Shown here piece by piece: positions 10,390 to 21,070 of a stretch of DNA of 64,000 nucleotides. This DNA comes from Lunularia cruciata (taxonomy: Eukaryota; Streptophyta; Marchantiopsida; Lunulariales; Lunulariaceae). The notes below the pieces were generated by a model. It worked only from the letters and a program-made list of their open reading frames with translations. It did not search any database and had not been told where the DNA came from. Within the stretch, counting starts at the first letter, position 1. Each line of letters opens with the position of its first letter. The DNA lies in NCBI GenBank assembly GCA_948567375.1, contig OX419757.1:53565665-53629664 (forward strand). Direction: 5' to 3'. Made by a program: the position numbers and the translations under genes.

Positions 10390-11760
10390 ATCATAAATTT
10401 TCAAGAGGTGAACAGAAGTCAAGTCTGGACAAGGTCTTGAATTTGCCGTAGGAAAGGAGTTCGCGTAACTTTGTTAACAGAATCCTGGACTAAAGCAAAA
10501 GTTTGTTGAACTTTTGAGGATAATTAGTCCGTATATTTTATTCCAGTTACATCGAGCCCAACGATCCATTGAGCGAGCAAAGGGAAGAGCTTCTCTTCTT
10601 ACACTCAAACTAACGTGGTTGGTAGGGAGAAGTTGCACAACCACGAGTTCAATCGCCCACTTGTCCAGGGCAGCAACAGCAAGTAAATGCGTAAAATCAA
10701 AGCACTGAACCTTTTTTGTATTGTTTCCAACTTATGGCTTAAAGTTGCCAATACGGAGGTTAGAAGGAAAGCTTTAGCCAATATTATTATTCCATGCGAC
10801 ACGCCACAACCTGACTTTTTCCCCTTGCAAAGCGTGCGAGAAAGTCATGTATTTAAGTCCTGCATGCTCACGAGCAACAGGGTTCGCGATGATAAGAAAC
10901 TTTCATGAAAGCTGCCGGGCCCCCATACCTCTCATAATCAAGTAAGATTCAATCAGTAACAGTATGGGATTCATCGACATACCATTGAGAGATGATCTAC
11001 GGATAGCTTTGGAATCTTCAGGGCAACATCCTTTTGCATGTAGGGAACAATTTCTGTCAATTGGTAAATGGAAATTACTATCGCAGTCTCTTTGTACCTC
11101 CCCCAGGTATCTACCACGGTGGTTTCCTATAGACTTCATTTTCTGTGCTGTTCACTTTATGAAGCTTTGGTTCGACACACTGTTCACAATGGTCTGTGCA
11201 AAAGTCGCGTCGGAACCTGCTCTCCCTGATCTGTTGGTTCCAACCATATTCACCGGAAGTCTTTGCACAAGCTCGAGCTTTCATATTTAAAACCTCAAGC
11301 ACACAGATGGCATAGGTGCATATGTGCTGTTGTACGCTTTTGCCTCCAGTCGGCCAGAAAGTAACAGGGCCAAAAGAACGGAAGATGGCTGGTCTTAGAC
11401 ATGGCCGAGGTTCTGTCGAATCCTACTAGACGAATTCAAGTTCCCAGATTTATCCTTGTCGATGGAACATCACCGTTCTAAAGCTTTGCATTACTATATG
11501 GTGTTCATGCAAAGGCTGGTATTATGAACTGTATGTTTCGATGATTGAAACTAGCCATAGCTAATCCATTTGGCATAATTGTCACATCGATCCTGGTTCC
11601 AAGATAGGAACTCATATTAACAGTGTCAAGCATGTTAAACTGACCCCTAAGAGCCATGTGTTCCATCGTGACATCCATGCGTAATAGTTAACTTTGAGTT
11701 CATCATAATAATCATTATTTCTACATTTCAAAGTGCTGAGTTTATGAAATCTATTGCCAT
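10390..11760. other. CpG-retaining, probably low-copy island
   Basis: This stretch differs from everything around it: dozens of CpGs per kb, mixed codon-like composition, no match to other parts of the window. Open frames exist on both strands: plus 10964-11290 (108 codons), minus 11111-11302 (63 codons, preceded on that strand by TTTAAATATG) and minus 10903-11139 (78 codons). None has a domain I recognise. TATTTAAG at 10850-10857 could be a TATA box on the plus strand. It may be the remains or edge of a real gene, or an old insertion that has escaped methylation decay. Strand and function cannot be fixed from sequence alone. Confidence 0.4.
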
Positions 11761-13100
11761 AGAAGATTGATTTGATTGACAAGGACTCAGAGAATATTTT
11801 TTAGAAAATATTCTCTGCAAAATGAACGTTATAATTACGATACCTTAAGGATTATTCTTATTTCTTCTATTATAAAATGCTATTACATAGATCGATTATT
11901 ATCACTTACTTGGATTCATGATGTAGTATGTAAGACAAAGACAACTAAGATATTAGTCAAAAACTTCACTTGCTGTGCTTGGCTATCAATGTTTAAGTTC
12001 ACTTATAAGTTACACTTGATTTTTCCTAGAAGTTTTGGTTAACTTCACTCATAGATTTTCACCAAATACTTTATTTATGCAATATCTCTAACTAGATGAA
12101 AGGAGAATCTTTAATTTAGTCTTTACTAACCAAAGAAAATTATAATCTTATAAGTTCAAGTCAAAATATTCTTGTTGTATATTTACTTGGTATGGTAAAT
12201 AAAGTGTGTGATCTTGGTTGATTCATTCACATAGTTAGTGTATGAAATCTTAACAACAGGTTTCAAGTCATTTCATGTCTGCTGTTCGTCCAAGGTAAAT
12301 CCTCATAACATATCATCAATTATTTTGTAGGCTTCTTTGTTTGCTCATCACTTTGAGTGTGATAAGAAAATGACTAACTTTTTCTTGAATATCTTTATTC
12401 TCCAGAAGTTGCTTGAAATTCCTCTATCAATAATTGATATTCTACAAAGGTCATGTTGCGGAAAGATGACATTTATAAAGAAGACACAAGCAAACTTTAG
12501 GGTAGTAACATCCTAGTCGTAGGCTTGCATTAATCAGTTTATTAGTTGTAGGTTTGATATGAATTGATTTATTAAATTTATCCACAAAGACAACTATGAG
12601 ACCAAAGTTGTAAATTTATGAGATAGCTCACATATTAAATTTATAACATACTTGTCCCCATTGTTGTTGAGGGATAAGGAGAAGTTGTAAAAAACTTTGG
12701 CTTTTGATTACAAACTTTAATTTTTTGATGAGCAAAACAACTTCTAACTTACATGACCACCTATTCTCACATCTTTGGACAAAAATAAGTCTATTGTAAT
12801 GTTTCTAGTGTCTTTCTGACCTCAACATGACATTTTAAAATTCAAATTCTTTCTTCCTTAGAAACAAAGCTATGATTATTGGTGCCAAATTAGATTGGAA
12901 TGCATCATTCATTGCTTGATCCTCTTTTTCACTTGTAAAAATGTCTCCCACATAAAGAATGAGTCTTCGTTTTGTTATTATGGTGCACACCTTTTGGCAA
13001 AAGTTGCAATTTTGTTTTGTTTTCTTTCTTTTTTATGAAGATAAGGGAAGTTATTTGCATGTTCAAGAGAAGAAACATCTTGTCCAAGTATTCTTTGGAT
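11761..13100. other. AT-rich stretch without recognisable gene
   Basis: Low-complexity AT-rich DNA. An open frame at 11776-12042 (plus, 88 codons) has no motif and the composition of random AT-rich sequence. I see no LTR ends or coding relics here. Confidence 0.4.
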
Positions 13101-13743
13101 TTTGTCCATAAACATGTCAAGGTACAAAGAAGACAACCATGAAAACTTGTGCATTAGGAAGGGATGGGTACAAAGAGAAACGTCCAAAGAAGGGTCAGAA
13201 GCACATATGCCAAGTACAAAGATTATATGGAGCCAAAGATCTTTGTCACTAAAGATTGTACACAAATTTGAATACCACCGCCACCAAAGTAAAGAATTGC
13301 CACCAAGGACCATTGGTACCCACCAAAGACTTTGCATGTGCAGAAATTGACTGCCCAACCATTGAGGACCAAGAATTGAAGAGTCAAGGCTATAAAATCG
13401 AGTGTCCCTTGAGTAATTTCACTTTCTGCCAAGAGTTGTAAGTGTTCAATTTAAAGAGTGCAAGACCAACTTAGATTCTTCAAAGTTGTATTCTTTTTGA
13501 AGTTAGTTATCCCTTGATAGGAAAGATGGTAAAGACTAGGAGAATGATGAGGAAGTTGCTTGAGGTAATTCTTTGCTACCCAAGATGCATTGCAAGAGTG
13601 AATTATTATAGAGCAAAAACCTTACCTTTTTGCTTTGGAATTGGGAGCTTAGTGCACCTATAGTCATGCAAGAAATGAGAAGTAGGAAGGAAAGAAAATC
13701 AAGAGACTTTTAGGTGAATCCCTAATAATGGATTGAGGAGCAC

Positions 13744-14220
13744 TTGACAAATGTGATTTGGTTAAATACAGTCCTCCCCAACAACATCACCATGGATACC
13801 AAATTTGGAGATATAGGAGATGAGATGAACAAGGAGATAGTTGCATCATTCAATGAGAAGCACACTACCAACAACGGTTGGAGCGTAGGTAGGTACAAGG
13901 ACCTAACCAAAAGAGCAGTTGTAGAAGCCTTGATGAAGTTGTTTGGACTAGATAGAAAAACTTACCTGACCATAACACACCTGATAATAATAAAGTTAAT
14001 TTTATTTGAGTACATCTACCAAGAAGAGAAACTCAATAGGGCATACATATTCTATAGGCAAGCAAGGTCCAAGAGTTGAAAGAAGATGGAAGAGTGACCT
14101 ACTTCGCCTCCTTTGCCATAAATTTTTACATGGGGCTCAATTTGGTGGGCAACAAGGAGAGGAAAAAAATTTCAAGCCTAAAGGACTACTTCACATTTTG
14201 ACTGGAAGAAAGGAAGAGCA
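13744..14220 (+). pseudogene. H copy 2, conserved KLF/EYIY block
   Basis: The first frame (13744-14079) contains E-M-N-K-E-I-V-A-S-F-N, Y-K-D-L-T-K, E-A-L-M-K-L-F-G-L-D-R-K-T-Y and L-F-E-Y-I-Y-Q. After one frame change it continues with E-L-K-E-D-G-R-V-T-Y-F-A-S-F and N-F-Y-M-G-L-N-L-V-G-N-K to about 14200. The residue mix is that of a real folded protein, and the blocks recur in copy 1. No catalytic motif is evident. A capsid-like or host-derived protein is possible; I do not recognise it. Confidence 0.5.
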
Positions 14221-14691
14221 ATTGCCTAAACTTGCATAGAAGCAGAAAAGGTATTTGCAAATTCATGGAGGTTTGTAGAATCAAGAGCAAGAGGAGATTG
14301 GCAGCAATGAGATCTCCAAAGCATGTAAAGAGAGCAAAGACAAACTCTCAAGTGGAGGAATTTCTTTGGAAGAAGACAAAGATGAAGAAGTAGAAGGGAA
14401 GGAGATCACTTTGCGGGAGTCCAAAACGATTTGGAAGAGGGTGATGAATATGTCAATGTGGAGTTAGCAAAGAGCAACTTGAAGGTGAAGAAGATCTTTA
14501 CTTTGAAGAACTTGCAAGTTTGGCACAAGTAGAGCAGAATATAAAAAAAAGGAGTAAAAGAAACCAATAAGAGATTGAGAGGGAAGTAGAGAATTTTGAG
14601 AAGAGATCTATTACAAAGGTCAAGAGGTGATCACCAAAGTTCAAAGAGCACCAATTCTTGATAGTGCAGACTTTGTAATCAACAATGTGGG
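14221..14691 (+). pseudogene. H copy 2, charged block (left part)
   Basis: Lys/Glu-rich coding-like sequence in shifting frames, for example E-E-G-D-E-Y-V-N-V-E-L-A-K. It matches in character the coiled-coil block of copy 1 and is cut off by element J. The minus-strand open frame at 14498-14710 is a shadow. Confidence 0.35.
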
Positions 14692-15090
14692 TGTAAAAGA
14701 CCAAGATCAAGGAGAAAAATAGGAGAATGGAAGATCACATTGGGAAACTTGAGTGTGGGAAAACTCCAAATGCTTAGCATGAACTTTGGCTTTGGTATTT
14801 ATAGGGCATACAAGGCTCTTGAGAAGCTTCTCAAGAAGCTTCCTTGAGCCGCTTTCTTGGAGTACAAGCCAAGTCAACTAGAAAGCTTCTCAAGAAGCTT
14901 CCTTCTAGAAGTTGCCTACTTGGCGTGCAAGCTAAGCTAGTTAGAAGCTTCTAGAAGCTACCTACTTGGGATGCAATCTAAGCTAACCGGGAAGCTTCCT
15001 AGAGACTTCTTGAATATTCTAGGATAATTTGGCCTATTCACTACTTTGTTAGCCCTAACTAACTTTGTTGCTAAACTCCATATTGTTACA
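14692..15090 (-). repeat. Element J 3' LTR
   Basis: A 399-bp LTR bounded by TG and CA on the plus strand, matching 22269-22659 and, inverted, 17158-17513. On the minus strand it holds a U3 rich in GAAGCTTC palindromes and a TATA box (TATAAATA, complement of 14797-14804). Confidence 0.9.
14944..15019 (-). promoter_or_regulatory. Heat-shock-element-like motifs in J LTR U3
   Basis: Two perfect three-part heat-shock elements (alternating GAA and TTC with 2-bp gaps) are visible: GAAGCTTCTAGAA at 14944-14956 and TTCTTGAATATTC at 15007-15019. Several two-part GAAGCTTC units lie between 14825 and 14996. They sit upstream of the TATA box on the minus strand. The second site lies about 70 bp from the LTR start, and the same position holds a perfect or one-mismatch copy in the three other J-type LTRs of the window. 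Heat-factor binding is inferred, not shown. Confidence 0.55.
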
Positions 15091-15700
15091 TATTTGCCCA
15101 CCGCTAGTTGATGACATCCTTGTCGCCATTGAAACTTCAAACTCTTGGATGCCCATTTTTGTATATTGGAGATGAGAAAGAGGTTCCCATGTGGCATCAT
15201 GAAGGGGATACCCTTTCCAAAGGACTTGTACTTTGTATGTTGTTGTTGGCCTCATTGAATGTGGTGATGTGCAAGGATACGATCAACTTTGTACTCCTCA
15301 TGATCATTGATAGGGATAGGAGGAGGAGGAGGAAGTTGGACACAAGAGGAAAAACAAGATGGGTTAGGAACAAAGGGTTTCAACTTAGAAACATGAAAGA
15401 TAGGGTGGATGCTCATATGACAAGGCAAGGCAAGTTGATAAGCAATAGGAGAGATGATTTGGGTGACATCAAAGAGTCTTATCCAATTAAGGGCAAGTTT
15501 ACAAACTTGGGTATCAAGTGGGAGGGGTAGGTTACTAGAGGATAGCATGACCTTATCATCAACTTGAAAGGTGAGATCACCATGATGGTGGTCCGCATAT
15601 TGCCAATTCTGAGCAACAAGGAGATGAGATTTGGCATGTAAAAGAGATTGGGATATGGAGGTCAAGAAGGTGGAAGTATGAGGAGCATGAGATGGAAGAG
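15091..15700 (-). pseudogene. Element J integrase C-terminus and chromodomain
   Basis: On the minus strand, 15252-15665 encodes the gypsy integrase C-terminal region, with V-D-D-K-V-M-L, a C-K-L-A-L-N-W segment and the typical H-P-I-F-H-V-S-K-L-K. It is followed by a proline-rich linker. The next frame (15055-15255) holds a chromodomain: Y-K-V-Q-V-L-W-K-G-Y-P, then D-A-T-W-E-P. Chromodomains bind methylated histone H3 and steer insertion into heterochromatin. A frame change separates the two parts. The purine-rich GCGGTGGGCAAA just before the LTR is a weak polypurine tract. Confidence 0.85.
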
Positions 15701-16520
15701 GAGAAAGAATAGAATCTTGAACAAGTGGATCTTGGCCAAAATTGAGGAAGACAGGAGAGAATCTGGTGCTTGCTTGCTTAGAATTATTGTATGCAAACTC
15801 CGTAGTTGCAAGATATTCATCCTAATTGGTATGGTGGATGTTGATGAAGGCACAAAACATATCCTCCAATGTTCAATTTGCATATTCAGTTTGTCCATCA
15901 GTTTGAGGATGATAGGTCATAGACAATGCAAGCTTGGTGTTGAGTATCTGGAAGAGTGCTTGCCAAAATTTCAATTTGAATCAAGGATCATGGTTGGAGA
16001 TGAGTACACAAGGCATCTCATGATGCTTGAAGACAATGTTGAAGTAGATTTGCACCAATGTTGGAGCATCCATGTTATCAAAGGTTGGTGCCAAATGGAT
16101 TTGTTTGCTAAGCTTTTCTACAAACCCCACAAACATGTTGTGTGACTTTGCTTTGTCTTGAGCAAGGATGTGATGAGATCCAAGCTCATGTGTTCCCATC
16201 GAGCAGATGGAATGAGGAGTGGATGAAGGATTCCACTTGGTTTCTGATTGTTGGCCTTGTTGCAATGGCAGCTCTCACACAAGTAGACAAATTCTTGAAC
16301 ATCTTGTGTCATGTTGGGCCACCATCATTGGCATTGGAGAGTACCCAAGATCTTGTCCACCCATGTGACCAATGATTGGTAAATCATGGGCACAAGTTGG
16401 AGATCATCCTTGGTTGGAACATAAATCCGGTTCTCACAAAATAAAAGGTGTTCTCTAACAAAGAAGGTATTGTACTCCTTGTTGCATACTACAAGATGAA
16501 CTTGTACCATCTAAAAGAAA
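15701..16520 (-). pseudogene. Element J integrase zinc-binding and core domains
   Basis: Frames at 16118-16312 and 15981-16265 (minus) contain C-E-S-C-H-C-N-K (the C-X2-C half of the HHCC zinc site), W-E-H-M-S-L-D-L-I with the first catalytic Asp, and V-L-I-S-N-H-D-P with the second-Asp region (family S-D-R-D-P). A related frame lies at 16325-16510. The enzyme would insert element DNA into the chromosome. Frame shifts between blocks and replacement of the conserved R before D-P show decay. Confidence 0.8.
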
Positions 16521-16559
16521 GGATCTTGCTATAAAGCAATCTTAAACTCAAGTTGGACT

Positions 16560-17152
16560 TTGGAGTCAATTGATACTATCGTAATTACATCGTGATGATT
16601 CTTCATATGTTCCAAGTGTAATGTCTGCAACAAAGGTTTGTGATCAATTTGCATGATCATTTGTTTCCCCAAGAGATAATGCTTCCATATCTTGGTTGGA
16701 TATACCATTGATAATTGTTTGTGATCTCGAGTAGAGTAATTCCTTTTTTGTATTTAGTCTGTGAGACACAAAGACACAAAGGCAATAATAGGATGTAACC
16801 CATTTGGGAATTCCTATTGCAATACGGCTCCAACTGCAAAGTTAGAAGCATCAAAATCAACCGCACAAGGTAGTTGAGGATCATTTGGTTGAAGAATGCA
16901 TCTTGAAGACACCATATGTTTCAACTTTTGGGATGCTTCTTTGTGTTGTTGGACCACTAAAAGCTCAAAGTCTTCCCAAAGAGATCGGTCAATGGTGCGG
17001 CTACATGAGCATAATAGTAGATGAACCATCAGTAAAAATTGGCCAATCCATTAAATGCACATACTTCTATAGCATCCTTTGGAGTAGACCAATCAATGAT
17101 GGCCTTGATTTTCTCCTCTTCCATCTTGATCCCCTTTGATGAGACCTTGTGA
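16560..17152 (-). pseudogene. Element J RNase H and RT thumb
   Basis: The minus-strand frame 16814-17029 includes V-D-F-D-A-S-N-F-A-V-G-A-V-L-Q, the RNase H start with its first catalytic Asp. A preceding stretch (17040-17152) encodes K-G-I-K-M-E-E-E-K and A-I-I-D-W, the usual join between RT and RNase H. The plus-strand frame at 16885-17139 is a shadow. It runs up to a solo LTR at 17158 and resumes at 17519. Confidence 0.8.
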
Positions 17153-17157
17153 CCCAA

Positions 17158-17513
17158 TGTAACAATATGGAGTTTACGGCATAGTTAGTAAAGCTAATGA
17201 AGTAGAGAATAAGCCAAATTAGCCCAAAATATTCTAGAAGCATCTACAAAGCTTCTTGGGAAGCTTCTTGACTAGCTTAACTTGCACCCCAAGCAGGTAG
17301 CTTCTAAAAGGAAGCTTCTAACTAGCTTAGCTTGCATGCCAAGTAGGCAGCTTCTAGAAAGAAGCTTCCTGAGAAGCTTCTCAAGGGCCTTGTATGCTAC
17401 CTATAAATACCAAAGCCAAAGCTCATGTTAGGCATTCAAAGTTTTCCCACATTCAAGTGTCCCAATGTGAGTTTCCATTCTCCTATTTCTCTCCTTGGAC
17501 TTGGTCTTTTACA
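17158..17513 (+). repeat. Solo J-type LTR inside element J
   Basis: A 356-bp LTR in the plus orientation, from TGTAACAATATGG to GGTCTTTTACA, matching the LTRs of the element it sits in. Perfect CCCAA duplications flank it (17153-17157 and 17514-17518), and the RT reading continues on both sides. A TATA box is at 17402-17409 (TATAAATA). The pattern indicates insertion of a same-family element followed by LTR-LTR recombination that removed the interior. Confidence 0.92.
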
Positions 17514-17518
17514 CCCAA

Positions 17519-17942
17519 GAAGGTAACTTCCTTCTGCCAAAAGGCACACTTTGACTTCTTGCAATAAAAGTTCCACTATCATAGTTGTCTTAGGACTTCT
17601 TGCACGTGATTTGCATGTTCTGCCTTATTATAGATTAAAATATCATCCAAGAACACCACCACATACCCATCCAATAATCCATCCGACACCCTATACATCT
17701 GATCCATGAAGACTATTGGAGTATCATTGAGCCCAAAAGGTAGAACTCTCCATTCAAAATGCCCATATCTTGGGCAAAAGGTAGTCTTTTGCACATCCTC
17801 CCTATCAATGAGGATTTGCCAATAGTTTTTGCAAAGATCCAACTTAGAGAAGTATTATGCTCCACTCAATTGATCAAGCAAGTCATCAATTTGAGGCAAG
17901 GAATATGCATTCTTCACTATTTTTTTACTCAGCCCACGGTGT
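17519..17942 (-). pseudogene. Element J reverse transcriptase, central part
   Basis: The minus-strand frame 17579-17842 holds the RT core: D-L-C-K-N-Y-W-Q-I, G-H-F-E-W-R-V-L-P-F-G-L and V-V-F-L-D-D-I-L-I-Y-N, with the catalytic Asp pair intact. Upstream, V-K-N-A-Y-S-L-P-Q-I-D-D-L-L is readable to about 17920 after frame changes. The run is then broken by foreign sequence near 17943. Downstream it meets the solo LTR. Confidence 0.9.
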
Positions 17943-20130
17943 TGTGTTGTGGTTTACGTAGCCCATAAAACATAAATTGTCATGGTTATCTCCACAATAG
18001 TGGAGTAGATTGTATGATAGATCCGACAGATGAGATGTTGCCATATGAGCAATATATAAACATGTATGTGATTGGCCACATGGGTTACAATCTTATCCTA
18101 TTCAAGGGTTCTAATGTATATGAGTGAGGGAGAGTGGAGAGATGGGGGTGTTTTTAGTTGAAGAGTCTCGAGGAGGAGGAGGATGTTGGGAGTGAGAGTT
18201 GTAGCAGAGCACAAGTGATAGAGCATTAGAGGCAACATTTGAGCATTAGATGTCCCATGCTTCCAATCTACCACTCCCAAATCCTTTTCCCATTTGGCTT
18301 CAGATTTTACACCACGACGGCTTACAAGATTGGATAATATCACATTTTGGAGTGGCATTCATGGAGTCGGTGATGGGAAACCCATATCCTATTGTCCTTC
18401 TGATGCTTATTTACAAGCAATTCTAGGATTTGACAATCTATGTGATACTATAGTTGAGAATGCCTTAACTTTTTCTCATAAGCTTCAAGGTAGAGTTGTG
18501 GGTCCATTTATCAAAAAGTGAAAAGACTAAATGACAATTTGCAAGAGAGTGGGTCTCATGAGGAGAAGTTTGGAGTTTTTCAACCATCAAGGGAGTTTGA
18601 GAAGAGCATTTGAGGAGTGAAGACCACAATTGGAGAGACGAGCTGACAAGCTACAATCTAGAGACTAAAATCAGATGATTCAAGTAGATTCTAAGAGGGA
18701 TATCATCAATTGAGTCAAGGGGCAAAGAATTCATACCCAAGAGTACATAGTATGCAATTGGGAGAGCTTCTTGAAACATTTTCATGCTTTTGTGGTGGGA
18801 TTAGAGATAAGATAGAGTTTTTATAGTGTTGAGCAAAAGAAATTCTAGTTTTGGATCAATCTCAATTCAGATCAAATTGATTGAAATTGAAGCTTTTGAG
18901 ATGTAAGGTGTTGGAGAAAAGCTAATAATCAGGTTTGGAGTTTTGATTATTCTCCAAGTTCTGGTTTGAGTTAACTTATGAAAATTTCTAGTCTTATTAG
19001 TGATAAGGTTTCTCATCTTTATGTGAAGATTTCATGTGAATTCCTCAAAAGGAAAATTCAAGGTCTTGGATCAAATATACTTGGGTTTGTAGAGCTCACA
19101 AGTTAGCACATCTCAAAAATTAATCTATATCTAGGTCTTGGGATTGGATTAGGCCATCAAAATCTATAGAGTTTTAAACACAAGCACAACCAACTACTAT
19201 GGGAATTTGGTTTGCTTTGGATTCATGGAGAGTGAGATCTGATGCAATAAGTTCTATTGAAAAAATTGCTATAAGCTCAATAGAGCATATTTGTCTTCTG
19301 TTATGATTGAGTGTCAATTCTCCCATCTTTATGACTATAATTGGAGATTTTTGGTTGATAGAGTGATTCTGAGAATTTTGAGTACCTATGATACAGAAAT
19401 TTGGGGAAAAGTTGCCAAGAATCAGGAGTAAACCCTAAGGTGAATGCTACAAAAAAAAATGGCCAAAGTTTGAGTGCTTGTCAGGGGAGCTATAGTGATC
19501 AGATTGAGGCTCATTTCATGTCATTGGAAAGATAATCTTACAGGCCTTCCATTGGAACCTAGAATTATCAAATCCAAGTCATAAAAAAATTTATGTCTAT
19601 ATGAGCTGTGCAGACTTTTCTCCGTCAAAAATATATAGAAGTTCCACACTTGGATAGAAGTTGGTTGAACTCTGAAGAACATATTGGAGGAGGCTTGGAG
19701 TAGAGGTTAAAATTAGCTTGATGATAGAGCAATAAGGCTCTGAAGCTCTTTTCCAACAAAAAAAGTACAGAGAGTTCTTGTCAAATTCTTGTGAGCGGAT
19801 CCTCTTTGTGCTTGCTTGCTTGTTTGTATGCTCAGTTGGTTTGATTGGTGTGCGGGCATTGCATTTAGGTTCCTTCCTTCTAGGGGTGCTTTTTTTTCTC
19901 CTTGGTAATGTTGGAAGTGATGACCAATAGACCAGGAGTGTGTGCTATGATGACAGGTTAGGTTGCCCGTTACTTCCCTACCCGATAGAAGGAATCTTAG
20001 AAACAAGAGTAGAGGGTTCTACTAGTTGGGTACTAGATGCACTCAGATTAGTAGTGACAAGTTAAAACAAAAGCTCTAATCCATAAAATCCATAGCTAGG
20101 CACCTTGTGTGTTCCCAAAGAGAGAGAAAG
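17943..20130. mobile_element. Unidentified insert of about 2.2 kb inside J RT
   Basis: The RT text of J stops near 17943 and picks up again near 20130, where the missing catalytic-domain start (W-G-A-P-I-L-F-V-P-K-K-D-G) appears. The sequence between matches nothing else in the window. Its ends read GTTGTG on the left and CGACAAC on the right, a possible short inverted terminal repeat, but I could not find a convincing target duplication. A plus frame at 18294-18521 and a minus frame at 19713-20006 have no recognisable motif. It could be a DNA transposon or filler DNA. Confidence 0.4.
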
Positions 20131-20450
20131 GCAAAGTACGACAACGATAATCAATATAGAAATGAAGTCCTCCATCCTTCTTTGGAACAAATAATATTGG
20201 TGCTCCCCAAGGAGATGTACTATGTCATATGAAATCTTTCTTCAACAACTTTGTAAAAGTTATTTGCAACCCTCCAACTTTGGTAAGAGCCAATAAATTG
20301 GCCTACTAATTGGAGTAATCCCTTTGGCAGATCATCTAGAAACACATCTAAAAATTCCTAGATTGTTTGATCAACCATTACTTGATGAGGTTTTTAATCC
20401 TCTTGAGATCTTCCATTTTCAATTGGTTGGGTTCACATCACAAACATAGA
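20131..20450 (-). pseudogene. Element J RT N-terminal part
   Basis: On the minus strand 20140-20230 encodes S-P-W-G-A-P-I-L-F-V-P-K-K-D-G-G followed by Y-I-D-Y-R, the standard gypsy RT opening. It is separated from the rest of RT by the insert at 17943-20130. Upstream at 20240-20400 is the linker to protease. Confidence 0.8.
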
Positions 20451-20453
20451 CAT

Positions 20454-20633
20454 ATCTTCCTCCAAAGCTTTCTCTATGGCTATTTCATTGACAAATTCTC
20501 CATTTTGGGACTCATCTTCCTCCAAAGCTTGCTCTATGGTTGCTTCACTAACAAATTTCCCATATTGGGAGTCATCTTCCTCCAAAGCTTGCTCTATGGC
20601 TGCCTTCCTAACAAACTTCCCATCTTGGGTCTA
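20454..20633 (-). repeat. Three 60-bp in-frame repeats in J pol
   Basis: Three head-to-tail units of exactly 60 bp (20454-20513, 20514-20573, 20574-20633), each starting ATCTTCCTCCAAAGCTT. On the minus strand each encodes a 20-residue acidic unit of the type D-S-Q-x-G-x-F-V-x-E-x-x-I-E-x-A-L-E-E-D. They lie in the linker between protease and RT. Confidence 0.9.
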
Positions 20634-20689
20634 ACTTTCTTAGGTATCTTACTCAAAGGTGCTAGACAACCTCATCAAAAATTTCTACT

Positions 20690-21070
20690 TTGGTGTTATA
20701 CTTGAATTTGTCATTGGTTTTGATCAAATTGAAGCTTATGACATTCAAGCCGAGGTAGACCTAGAATGACATCATAGTGTAGAGGTGCCATTATAAACCT
20801 CATACACTCTAAATACTCTTTCTCAATCTTTAAGGTAACAAGATGCAAGGTACAAACCCTTTCTACCTTTTGCCATAATCAATGTACGTCCAACTATTGG
20901 TTTGATAGAAATACATAATTCCTTTGCTAATTTCATGGACAAGCAATTTTTTGAACTTCTTGAATCACCCAAAATTCTACAACCATGATCAGATATTATA
21001 CCTTGCATGTGAAGCAAATTTACATAGGTCAAGCCTTTGATCCCATTGGAACTAATCAAGTTCTCAATAG
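20690..21070 (-). pseudogene. Element J aspartic protease
   Basis: The minus frame 20823-21059 reads M-Q-G-I-I then R-I-L-G-D-S-R-S-S-K-N, a gypsy protease region in which the active-site D-S-G has become D-S-R. The downstream part (20700-20830) keeps Y-D-V-I-L-G-L-P-R-L, the family's second conserved block. The loss of the glycine makes it inactive. It would process Gag-Pol. Confidence 0.8.

Noticed and set aside
15108-16375. Several plus-strand frames, some over 130 codons
   Set aside because: They are antisense to J integrase, whose motifs read on the minus strand.
20454-20633. Possible CRISPR-like array
   Set aside because: Units abut without spacers, are diverged and encode an in-frame protein repeat in pol.
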